A stretch of DNA of 64,000 bases from positions 97,726 through 161,725 of the forward strand of contig VWZP01003801.1 in the NCBI GenBank assembly GCA_013396995.1, read 5' to 3'. The position numbers and the translations under genes are program-made. Source of the DNA: Dicaeum eximium (lineage: Eukaryota > Chordata > Aves > Passeriformes > Dicaeidae). The notes beneath the pieces are model-generated. The model did not search any database, was not told the DNA's origin, and saw nothing but the letters and a program-made list of their open reading frames with translations. Positions 25,270-37,200 of this stretch are shown here, piece after piece; position 1 is the stretch's first letter; every line of letters starts with the position of its first letter.

Positions 25270-28200
25270 ACACATATAGAGAAGAAGAGAGACTGGGGAA
25301 ACTACAGAGATGGGTATTTACCTGATGCCAAGTATAGAAAACTGAATCGCATTAAAGCAGATTAACTGGTGCAACCTATAGGAACAGGGCTTACAGGCTG
25401 ACAGGAAACTAACACTTCACTAAGGCTTACTGAACTATTCTGTCCCAAAAAGACATCACCCGCCCTGCATTAAAATGAAATCTCCCCTCCAAGCTTTAAG
25501 GGCAATCTGATGGATGACTGCTCTCATTCAAATTTCAGTCGAAACTGACTGCTTTATCTCATCTCTTCTAAAAAAATCCATCAGTTAATCCAAGCATCTC
25601 TCTGCCGGATGGCCCTTGGCTCTTCAGGTTGCTGCACTATCTTAACATTTAAAGCATTCTAAGGAAATTTACACTTGGCAGATCCGTATCCCTGATTAGA
25701 GGAAGACAGATGATCATGATATTGGTGAGCAAAGAAAAACAGGGAATTCCTAGCTTCAATGCAGTTGTTGGCTGGTAAAAGAATGGGAGCAATTTTTCTG
25801 GTTTTCTTACTTGGGTTTCTGGTTGGTTGGTTGGTTGTTTTAATGGTGTATTTGCATTTTTGTTTGGATTTTTCTCTTGTTTATTTAAATTAATGAATTA
25901 AGAGCCAGAACGGCTCCATTCACATGCATAGAACATTCTAATCGAGGCAGCAATCCCAGGAGCCATAAGCAACACAAGAAAAAAACCACCAGCTCTACTC
26001 AGTAAAGACGGTTAAAAAAGGACTGTATTATCAAAGATCCCAGAGCACTAAGATATATTTTGATCAAGAAGACTGCTTAAGACGACAGTAATTTGGAAAC
26101 ACAGAGATTTCCTGAATAAGTGCCAATAGTACTGTCGTGGTCTACCCCTCTTACTGACTTTTGCAACTTGATCCTACCCTTTTCCCCACGTGGCAACATG
26201 TTTGTGAAACCATACACTGAACAGATACCTGTTTACAAATTTAACCCAGCAAAATTGATCAAGTTTTAAGAAAAATCAGGTTCTGGTTCATGGCATGATT
26301 GAATTGAAGATATCCCTGCTCACTGAGGGGGTTAGGACTAGGTGACCTTTGATAGTCCCTTCCAACTCAAACTATGCTATGGTTCTATATAGTGTCATAA
26401 ATCCTTGTACTGGCAATAAGGAAGGGCAGTAGGAACATAAGAAAGGTAGGTCCAATTACCTTTTTGGAATGTGGTGCTGATGGTTTTGCTAAAGATGTGT
26501 TTCTTAGACTAAAGAACAGCCCTGAAAGTAACAGTTAAATCTTTCAATGAGAAAACAAATCTGTAGTGTATCTCCTAATCTGCACCACCCTAACACAAAT
26601 CCTGTGAGCTGAAGTCAACCAAACCTGAGTGGTTTTTTACTCCCTTTGTTTTTTTTCTGCTGTTGTTAATCAAATTACTGAAGGTCACTAACAGGTGAGA
26701 TTTGTGTTCACACAAGTGAAATAACCAACTGGATCTGTTGGTCACTGCATGAAGCAAGTCCTAAAGAGGGTGATAGCCAGACAGAGAGAGCTACTTGCCC
26801 GTCTGCTGTGGACCAAGGCTCCCTGTTCATCTACAGGCTCCTCTTTCTCCCCTTCTTGTTTCTCCTCCTTCTCTGGCACCTGAGATAGAAACTCAGATTA
26901 AGTAACCCAGTACTGTTTCGAAGTTAGCAAGATTTCTATGGTGATTTAAGGCGCTAAAGGTTTAAAAAAAGGCTTCCTGCAGTTTCTGTTCTGAAGATTC
27001 CAATGCTATTGGATCAGACTCCTGCAGCACTGAATGGTAACATATGTAACAAGGGGCCAAAGGTTTTTACCTCATTGTCACAGACTACTGCAGGTCCTTC
27101 AGGAACTTCCTCAGTTTGCTGACTGCTGTTCTCATCCGACGCAATGCTCTGCTGCTCCATTTCTAGCTCCTTTCGACGGGCCTTTCGCCGGCGTGTTTCT
27201 GCCCCAATCAGTGTGCCTAAAACAGGTGGAGGTAGGTGTTCTGCAGCATTTGGGCTACGTTTCTGCACAGGGCAATTCCGGTTCCCCTTGTGACACGCAC
27301 AGTCCACTTTATAATTGCTGCTCCAAAACACAAACATAATTCGTGTCACTCTTCATTTCTCAACCCTTGCACAGAGACATTCAATACATCTCCTACTAAA
27401 CATCTCACCACGTGCCAAAGCAAGGACAGCAGGCTACCTTATGGCCTCTACTGTAGAATATGCCAGCAGAACTGGACAGAATAGCCGGGAAATGCAATTC
27501 AGTAGAAAACGGAGCAATATGTAGAATGCGAGGAAAGGGCTGGAGGAAGATGTCCAGTCCAGGAGGGCAGTGAAGAGCTCCTGGGCGAGGTGAAGGACTC
27601 ACCAGATGTTGTACTCATAGTCAAAGGCGATGGTAACCTCTGTGTCCTTGGCAATGGTGGCTACAGCATAGATGCACAGGTGGATCATCCCATCAGCAAT
27701 CACATGACGAACCTTATCAAACAAAGCAGAAAGAAACTGACGTCTCCACAGGTTGCATTTCCTACTTCCAAGACAGAAGCTTCCTTTTGCAAAGAAGCTC
27801 TTATTCTACTCTATGAATAATTATCCCAAATTCTCCAGAGGGAAAAGCCTGCTTGACTGCTCTTGTCTCATACTGTGCTTTTCCACTTACAGCTACTACC
27901 ACCTGCTTACCCTCAGTATCATTGTGCAGCCAAAGGAAAGAAATAAATCTTTTTCTTCCAAAAAAACCTCCCTCATGTTCCCAAACTGTCTCATATACCA
28001 AGTATAAACCATCAAACAAGCAAGAGGCACAGAGAATTTACCACATTTAGTGCATTTTAAGTTAGGGGAAGCACTAAGCCTATGTAAAACATGTATTTGC
28101 AATTACAGTGATGATGAAGAGAGAATTTACCTCTGCATTGGGGGTGCACGACCGCCTGATGAACCTGGCATCATTACCAAAGGTGCGGGCATCAACACAC

Positions 28201-31200
28201 ATCTCAACACCATTGAACTTGGAGTAGAACAGCACAAAGGGATATGGCCTGGAGAAGCAACAGAACATCTCAATCTTAAAAGACCCAGTTCCCACAGCAC
28301 CAGTTAACAGGTTATGTCTCACTTCACTGGAAGCAGCACTTCCATCAGCACTACTGCTCTGAGGGTTAGGTACTTCCAACAACTTAAAAGGTCTATTTCA
28401 GAGAGTTTGGTCCATAAGCAGAGCATCAAGCTGAGGTGATATATTTGGTTTCCCATTTCTGTGGAAGGCACAGCTGACACGACCCTGTAAGTGAGCATTA
28501 TCCCATAGAGACACCAGTCTCTCTGTGCCATGATGCTCTCATACCCATCATTTCATAGTACTCTTACTTTTTGAAGAAATGCCCATTGACCTCGAATTGC
28601 TGTCGTAACATAACTTTCCCTCGATACTCAATTATAAGGGTATCTAGGGCCAAGTCTCTTGCTGCCCTCAGGATCTTCCGGTGCTTCTGAACCCGAGTCA
28701 CTCTTCCCAGCTGCAGCTGTAACAAAAATCAGAGCAAAAGAGAAAAATTTGAACCAAAGGCCTCGAACTCATGAGGCAATATTTTGCCTACATAAAAAGA
28801 AAAAAAATTCTAATAGCAACACACAGAAACTCTGCGAATATATGGTGAATATATTGTTTATTTTGTAACGATTCAGTAATGACCAATAACCTTGCTAATA
28901 TTTATTAAAAGCAAACAGTATTTATTCCTTTACTTCAACAATAGCCTGACAAATCTATTATACTGAGTATTTCAGTCTTGCAGCTAGGAGGCATAACCAG
29001 ACCTGTCACTTGCTACTAACTGGGAACTGTTTTGCAATTATGGACACTTTCACAGCCAGAATAATTCAGATCTTCCCTAAATTGTGGGTTGTCACACATT
29101 CAGAGGAAAAAATGCAAGCTTTTCTGTCTGCAGAGGATGGTAAATTCCAGCAAACAGGCCAAAGACTTAAGTCGGCAATTTCCATCTCCATCCAGAAACT
29201 TCTCTACATATCTCTGCTCAGTTAGTGCTGTTGATTTTTAATTTTTTTTAACATGAGGAAATAAATTTTTAATGAAGTAGTGACAGTTCATTAAAACGTA
29301 TGTTAAAGTCTACAGCTCTATTACAATTGATTTTTACAACGTGTCTTGACAGCACGAAACCACAACATTCTTTAAGTACAGACATCCAAATATGACATAT
29401 TTTATGGAATAATGGAAGGGATATAATAAGCACTAGGGTATAGGAGAGACTTATTCTGTAAAAACAAAGTATTTTTCTTACTTAACAGATTAAACCTCTC
29501 TGCAAGTAAAGACTATGTGAAGATGATTGGCTGCCTCACCACCACTGCAGTGCCTGTTCCTTCCTAAGCGTTCTATTCACTGCTCATAAGGGTCAGCTTT
29601 GATACTTTCCCAGAATGAATTGAAGCATAAGTGTTCTGATTTCAGTAATAATGACAGTCATGTATCTACATTAGGAGTAAACTACAAAATTTTACTAAAA
29701 GCAAGTTCTCAACTTTTCCTGAGAGAACTCTCATTAGAAACAGCTACTGAGCACTCTGCTGAAATGGATAATAATTAGTTTAAGGAGCTCAGCCTGAATA
29801 ATGACAGAACACATGATGTTCTACCTTGTGGAAATAAAAGTCAGTATCTTAAGGCAGCACTCAGCACTGGGAACCCAGCAAAACCCTCGTACTGAGCACA
29901 AGAAAATACTGAACCACAGGTTTTTTAAACCCTTTTTTCTGACTGTGATCTTGTATCTCCTCTGTATAAAACCTCCTCAAGAAAGTGACTTTTGTTGTTT
30001 CTGTAACACATTATACTGCAGATCTTGGATGAGCAAGTAAAGTATGATCTATTTGTTGACTTCTCTCACTCAGATCCAGTATAAACACAGCTTTATAGAA
30101 GTAATAATTAGAAACCTATTCAGATGGGAGTAATGATCCAGAGCTCCTCCTGAGATACAATCCAGCGCTACATTTGTCATGACTATGGGGTTTATCTGTC
30201 TTATACCGCTCTATCTGCCAGCAACTGGGAAAACCTGGATATATGTACTGGAGACTCTGAAGAGCCTTGCAGGGTGCTCATCTCTTCAGGTCTTGGGTCC
30301 TAACAGAGGCTCACAGAGTATTCCCTAAGTCCACTCAAGTGGCATAACAGAACCATGTTATTTCCAGACAAAGAAGCTGCACTGTTGGTCCTGACTTCTG
30401 ATCAACAAACCCACAATATGAGCCAACTGTAGGATGAGACTGTTTACACTACATGGAGTAGTGGCTAAATTACTTTTAGCACTTTATACTATCCAACTGT
30501 GGCAACAAAGAATAAATAAACGTATTACAGGAGATAAGAAGAAAGTATCTGAAGCCATTAGATGAATTAGGATCCAGTGTGTCTCCAGCTGAATAATTCT
30601 GTTTCTATACTATCGCTGATTTGTTTTTATAGTTTCCCACCTAAGCTGGCCCTACACAGGAGGGTTGGACCAGATGACCTTCAGTGGTCCCTCGCAATCT
30701 AAACTGTTCTACTACTCATTATACTAAGAGTATAATGAGAGCATATCTTTCAGAGATACAAGTTAATGTCTGGTAGCCTTCACTCTCACCTTTGCCCCAT
30801 GATTGACTTGTATTACTCTTCACCTCATGCCAGAAAACAGCTTGGGGAATATAGGTGGGATAAGGTGAAGTGGTCAGAGGAGGAGAAAGTCCATGCAGGA
30901 AAGAGAAGCTCTGCATCTGTAGAACTTATTTATCTGAGTTTGGTGAAACGGGAATGATCTCACAGCTCTTCTGGTAAGACACAGCTCAGCTTGTTTTCAT
31001 TCTCTGAATTTAGAAATATGAAGCGGATTAGCTGCCATGCTTTCATGTGTGAAAAGAACAAATGATTTTATTCATGTCACAGGCTAGGGACTGCTGACTG
31101 CTAATCAGGCAAAACTGTTCTGATATGTTTGCAGAGCAACATCTGCATAATACTCAGTGGCTTTATTTTATAAAGGCCCTTTTGCTCTTCATTTCAGAAT

Positions 31201-34200
31201 GTGAAATCTGTCAGGGGTTTGAGCTCAAATCAGCAATTATCAGAGGCAGCAAAGGGCAAATACTAACCCTGGGTTTGGTTTGGCAACAACAGTCAGGAAA
31301 GTGATTCACAGCTTTCAGTTTGTCGAGCAACTGGCAGTAGCCAGGACTAAGATGATTTTATTCGTAACACTAAACAGCTTCATATTTTCACAACTTTCCC
31401 TTTGCATCATGAGGACAGCAGAGAACTGGTTCATCATAAAATCACAGAATCATTTAGGCTAGAAAAGCCCTCTAAGATCGAGTTCAACTGTTAACCTGCC
31501 ACTGTCCAGTCCACCACTAACCCATATCTCTCAGTGCCACATCTGCAAGTCTTTTAAATACCTCCAGGAATACTGACTCCACCACTTCCCCAAGCAGCTT
31601 GTTCCAGTTTGGTAAACCTGGCAAAAAAAAATTTCCTAGTATCTAATGTAAACCTCTCCTGGTGCAACCTGAGACCATTTCCTCTTGTCTTACACGGAGT
31701 TCCAACCAACAGAATACCATATCCTGCATGTATAACTCTTAACCCACCTTTCCCTACTCTTCCTGGTTTGAGGAAGCTTTTAGGTCACATCTCAATCTCT
31801 TTTAAGTATATACTTGTATCACTGTTGACCTAAGTCAAATGACTCTCTGAACTATTAAGAGTATGCAGGACATGTAAAACACTATTTTTATTCCTTTCTC
31901 CTCTCTCCAGTCTTCATGGCCAAAGAGACCAGCAATAATATTTCTATACAGCTGGCAAATGTATATTTGCACAGCCTCCTGATTTTTTTATAGCTCCAAG
32001 TACCTATTTTCCCTTATCTCACAGAAAAGCTATTTTTGTGTTCAGTAAAGATACCTAGTTAATAGACAACTGATGCAAACCAAGAAGCCTTCTCAGTTTG
32101 CCTACCAAAGATGAGACAAATGAGTGAAACAAAAATAGAACGCAGTGCATGAGAGCACGTGCTCCACACCTATGCAAGTGTCCTCCTCACAACGCTCCAT
32201 AGTCACCTCCTGAGCAGAGAAAACAGGACATAGGAGCTGACAAGCAGCAACCCAGGACAGCCACCTGTTTTTGTCTCAGTGTCCAAGAGAAACTACAAAG
32301 TCACAAAGTTCTCTGACACCTTCCTAGCATGTGCAATGACAAGTACCTACCAACAGCTTGTTCTCAGTAACTACAGCTCACTATGAAGTTTTGCAAGTTT
32401 CAACTTTTTTGTTTCTTTGGCATGTAGCACATTTGGAGTCTCCAGATTTGGAATGCTGGCCACATTTTCCTATGGGAAAACCTATGTCTGTTCTTGGAAG
32501 GGAGAGGCTGAGAGGGCATGGCAAGAACAAGGACATTTATGTATGGTATCTTTTATGGTCTTGTGTCATACTGTACACATTTTATTACTTATTTCAGGAC
32601 TTTTCCTAAAACCCATGTGAGGCAGACAGAATTGGTTACATTTAGACTCAAAAAATAATAAGATTTCTAGAGAAGTAGAACGTTTTCTTCACTGCATTTC
32701 CTCGGCTGCTCTCTTTAGAAAGGCCAGCAAGAAGTGCTCCTCCCCACCCCCCCCAAGAAATCGTATTTATTGCAGAATCAGAGGCAAGAATGGAAGAAAC
32801 TTTGGACCAAAGTCCTCTTTCTGCACTCTCCCTTAGTGGCAATATCTGTGCTCTGCCTGAAGTGCTTCACCTGCATGAATGCAGAGGGAAAGGTGGGAGG
32901 GAGCACCCACCTTTGGGTGAACTTCACTGAGTGAGTCAGCTGATATAAACAAGCATGATTCAAGCACAAACATATACCTGATATTCAGGTTTCTGACTTT
33001 GTTTCCTTTATACAGAAGAAGTGCCCCACTTATCTTTTGGAGCCCACCCTTTCAGATGCAACCATCTCCATTCTCCTGGACAAGGAAGGTCCGAAAAGCC
33101 TTAACTATGAAGGAAGGCTGTGCTTTGTTCAATAAAGCACAGATGAAATGAAACAAGAAGAGTATGAGTCCAACCACTGCTCATCACTGGGAAGTTGGGG
33201 AGAGACCAGCTTCCTAAAATCAGTTGTGGTTGTACAGTATTTGAAAGTTACAAGAGTCCAAATAATCCAAAATACTGAAATAGTGCTGAAAGGTTCTTTA
33301 AAGTAGTCTTCCACACAACATGAGTCAAGAAATAAAATAAAAAATAAAGAAATAAAATAAAAATAAAGAAATAAAATTAAAAAGGGGACTGGAAAACTCA
33401 GGTAGAAAGCAGGAAATTTCCTATCTCCAGCAAGTGACAGATCTGGTTCTGTCTCAGGCCATTCAGTGACCAAAGTACTTATGGTAAAATACCTGTTAAC
33501 CACATTACAGAAATGTGCAAAATATCCCCATCTTAGCAAAACTGATTTGGTCTAATGCAAATATTTGTTACTCTCTCTCTGTACTGGCATAATTTCTGAT
33601 TCACTGTGTATCAAACCTATGCCTGTTGGTCTGAGCTACAATACTGCTCACCCATGCCCTGACCTACTCCACCTCTGTCCCGCTTGTTCTTACCTGCATC
33701 TGGGACCCAATAACAGTATTATTGCAGGCCAGCTCTGTTTTGTTGATTGTGTCCAGCATAGCAGTTTTGCCCACATAGTCTTTATTAGAGTTTAGGTGAC
33801 GCTCCAGCAAGTTCTGCACATCAGCACTGTACTGGTTTGTGAAGGCTTCCTCGTACTGGTCCGTCCAGAGGCGTATCCGATTCTCCCACCCTTCAGCTGT
33901 GTTTTCATCCAAGGCATGTGCTTCAGAAGGGGAATTCTGCACCAAACAGCAAAGAATGAATGGATAGTACACAGCAGGAAAACCTATCCACAGTGCTCCA
34001 AGCACATGAATAAGCTACAAAAAAAGGCAAATCAGTTCCAAGCTGTATAAGTGTTGGTTATGAGGACACATTTTACAGCATCTGCACCCTCCAGAACACT
34101 GCACAACAGTGTCACTCAGAAATCTACAGAGATTTCTGTTCAGAACTAAGACCTCTTGAAAGTTGGTACTTGGCACCACTACATAAAATAAAATTAGGCT

Positions 34201-37200
34201 AGCACATGGCCAGAAAAAGAATTTAAGCCACTCAGGAAAAATTATTAAGTACATTAAAAAAGCAAAGGCACAGAACACACAAAGGCAAATCTCATATAGG
34301 CTTGTCCTACAGTCAACCCACTCACGGCCAACACAATGTTCAATGATGCTGATGACTGCATCTCAACCTTTGCAGTGACTGATCCAAAAATAGTCCTGAA
34401 CCTTCTAGCTAAATGGTCACCAGAGTTTCAAGAAACTGGATGTAGAGCATAAGCTAATACCCACAGGGTTAAAACTGCAAGTCCTAAGCAGAGTAAAGAA
34501 GAGAGGGCAAAATCAGGTAATCCGTTTAGACTGTCTTGTAAAGGAGGGGAAAACAGAAGCTGGTAGAAAGAAAAATACTTAAGCTTCATTCTTCACTTGG
34601 AAGTAGTTGAAGTAGTTCAACAAATATTCCAGAGCTCAGTAACTCAACTGGTGTCACAAAGCACTGAGACACATATGACACTGAGGTCTTAATAACAAGG
34701 ACAAATGAAGAGCAATCATTATTTTAATCATACACATTAAAAACAGTAAGAGTTTTCATGCATTTTTACCCTCTCAAGTCACTTGCATACTATGGAGATG
34801 GTGCACAGAAACACCACAGTATTGTCCCCTTTTCCCTCAGCCACCTGGTGAAGCCACTGCCAGCTGCAGGACTGGGGTCAGGTGGAACTGAGCAAACCTT
34901 AAGGCACCTCTTGTGTGTCTAGAAACAAATGCAGCTCACTGTTCAAGTCTACTTTTTTTGTCAAATAACCTTCCTATTTAAAGGCCACACCTACCACTAT
35001 TGCAGGAAGTCAGAGATAAATATATTGTCCCATCCATCCCTAGTAAGCGGATGTGGAGAGAAACAAGGCAGCACTACTAGGGACTCACAATATTAAACTT
35101 GTGAACTACTTTGATGTCCAAGCTTGAAATAGCTTTGATGCAATCAAACAATAACTGCCCTCACAGAAGAGCAGCCACAACCAGTTCTACATCCCTTACA
35201 TCAAACACCCCACTCCCAAGTGCCATGAATCAATCACCCCTCAAAACTGGATTACATTATCTGACTGGAAGCTATCAGAAGCAAATGGAAGGTTCAAGGG
35301 GCAATACCTGTGATACCTTTTTGAGTAGGCCTCCTTGTGGTGCACAGTAAGCTTTGAGTTTATTACAGGGCTGGCCCCACAATCAGAAATTCCGAAGGCA
35401 AACCAAAAGAGGGACAAAATAAAGGGGAAACCCCCCCGCCCCCCAACACAGAGGGCTGTAATTTCTACTCACCTTCATCCTCAGAGACTTTCGTGAGCCC
35501 TCTCGAAAAGCCTGTCCCCCAGACAAGGAGAGAGAGAAAAAACAAAGTATTATAAATTTCCTAAGAATTAGGATCCCAGAACCACACTAAATCTTACTCC
35601 AATCCTTTAAAAAAAATGGCAAGAATTACAGGAAAACCTACACAAGAAACAATGGCCCTGAACGAAAGGAGACTCTGCAATGCAAATCCAGTGGAAACTG
35701 CTGAAAAGCTTGATGGCCAGGATTTCTGAACTAAATAAACCTGCCTCACACTTAGTAAAAATATCAAGATCAAAACCAAATCTGTCCCAACTAACCTCAC
35801 TTGCTTTGATGCAAGAAAGGTCCAGTAATAGAATCAAGGCGGTTCACAACAAAAAAATAACCCTTCCAGACCGCACGTAGCTCCTGCCCCCAGCATTTTA
35901 TTTAATCGGTGCCTACCAGAAGAACTTCAAGGGAAACCCAACCTGTGGAAAATCATGGTAAAGTTGGCAGATGATGGGAAAGAACCAGCTGCTCACACAC
36001 TTGCATTCCAATATAAGCAATTCAAAATTATTTCAGTGCCCAAACCCTCACAAACAAGACAGTAAAGTCATCCCTCAACAAATGTTCATCACTACCTACA
36101 TAGTTTTCCACACAGGCACTATCTCTGTCCCCGAAGAACAGTGCCAAGAAGCTCTGCAGCCCAAATTCCTCAACAAAGCCTGCTAAAAAATACCATGCTC
36201 CCTTCATTTTTCATTCTATTCACAGACTGACCCTTTTCCACAAACAGCCAGATTCCAAAAGCTATTTCCCCAAATCCTAATACAGCAAAAGGAAAAAATA
36301 TGTAAGTGAGTCCAAGCGCTGAGCATGAATGGACAGCATTGGGAAATAAGGGTGGAGTTCCAGCAAGGTAATTTTTAAACCAACAGCCACGTACTCAAGC
36401 AGGTCACAAATACAAGGCGTCCCATTATTACACCCGAAAGAGCAATTCTTGACAGAACAAAAATTTCTTGTCTACTGCCAGCTTGTCAACCTGCTCCTAA
36501 CAACACTCTGCACAGCATTTGGTAGGAACTGCAGCAACCTTGTCTCACCCCACATACCTTGATCTTTTTGGCCTTGGGAGCAGCGCGAGCCTTTTCTGTG
36601 CTCCTCTTCCTCTTCTTGGGTTTGCTCCTGCGGACGCGGTTGACGGTCAGCGTGATGCTGGTCGGCGTGTGCTGCGTGGCCGTGTACAGCACTGTGGAGG
36701 GAGAGAGTTCTTCATCCCAGCTCTCAGTGGCACTGCTGTCCCCGCCTAGAGAGACAAGTGCTTCATGAGCAACAGCTTCTCCTGCCTGAGAGCACAGCTT
36801 ACCCTTATGGCCATTTTCATCAAGACAACTTGCTGCCCCTGCATAGCTCTTTTCTGAGAGAACTATACCACTTCTGTTTTCCCACCCAAACTGGGAACAG
36901 GTGTTCCAAACTTCTGATATGTCACAGAATGGCACTGATTAAAATTCTCCTTTTCTGTTCACAAGATAATCTGATTTTCCCTAGAGCTAACTGAGGTGAA
37001 GCGTAAGGAGAGGAGAAAATCCCAGTGGTTGGGAGGCAAAGAACATTAGCTGGCACTGATCACAGTTGATTATAGCATCCAAAAGACAAAGGTCTTGAAG
37101 AAAGAAAATAAAAGTCACTGTTATCAGAATTATAACCTCAAACTCACCTGACACGTTGTCCTGCTTCCGGTGGCGGAGTCTGATCACCTTCCCCCTGCTC

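Larger units (their letters stand above)
24389..26798 (-). other. SETD5 GC-AG intron, 2.4 kb
   Basis: Starts gcaagtagctc at 26798 and ends GTGTTGTAG at 24389. It contains the CA microsatellite and one CR1 3' end listed separately. The rest is unremarkable AT-rich DNA. Confidence 0.8.
28717..33693 (-). other. Large SETD5 intron before the SET domain, 5.0 kb
   Basis: GT-AG intron (gtaaga...GTTACAG). It contains two CR1 fragments in opposite orientation and an A/T simple repeat near its 5' end (listed separately). No other coding or RNA gene was recognised. Confidence 0.7.

Noticed and set aside
28080..28382. SET-like frame as a separate pseudogene or KMT2E copy
   Set aside because: It is one exon of the intact SETD5 chain. 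Flanking exons join in phase, and the sequence matches SETD5 better than KMT2E.
33318..33384. Repeated AATAAA as poly(A) signals
   Set aside because: They are units of an A/T simple repeat within a SETD5 intron with no plus-strand gene in front.
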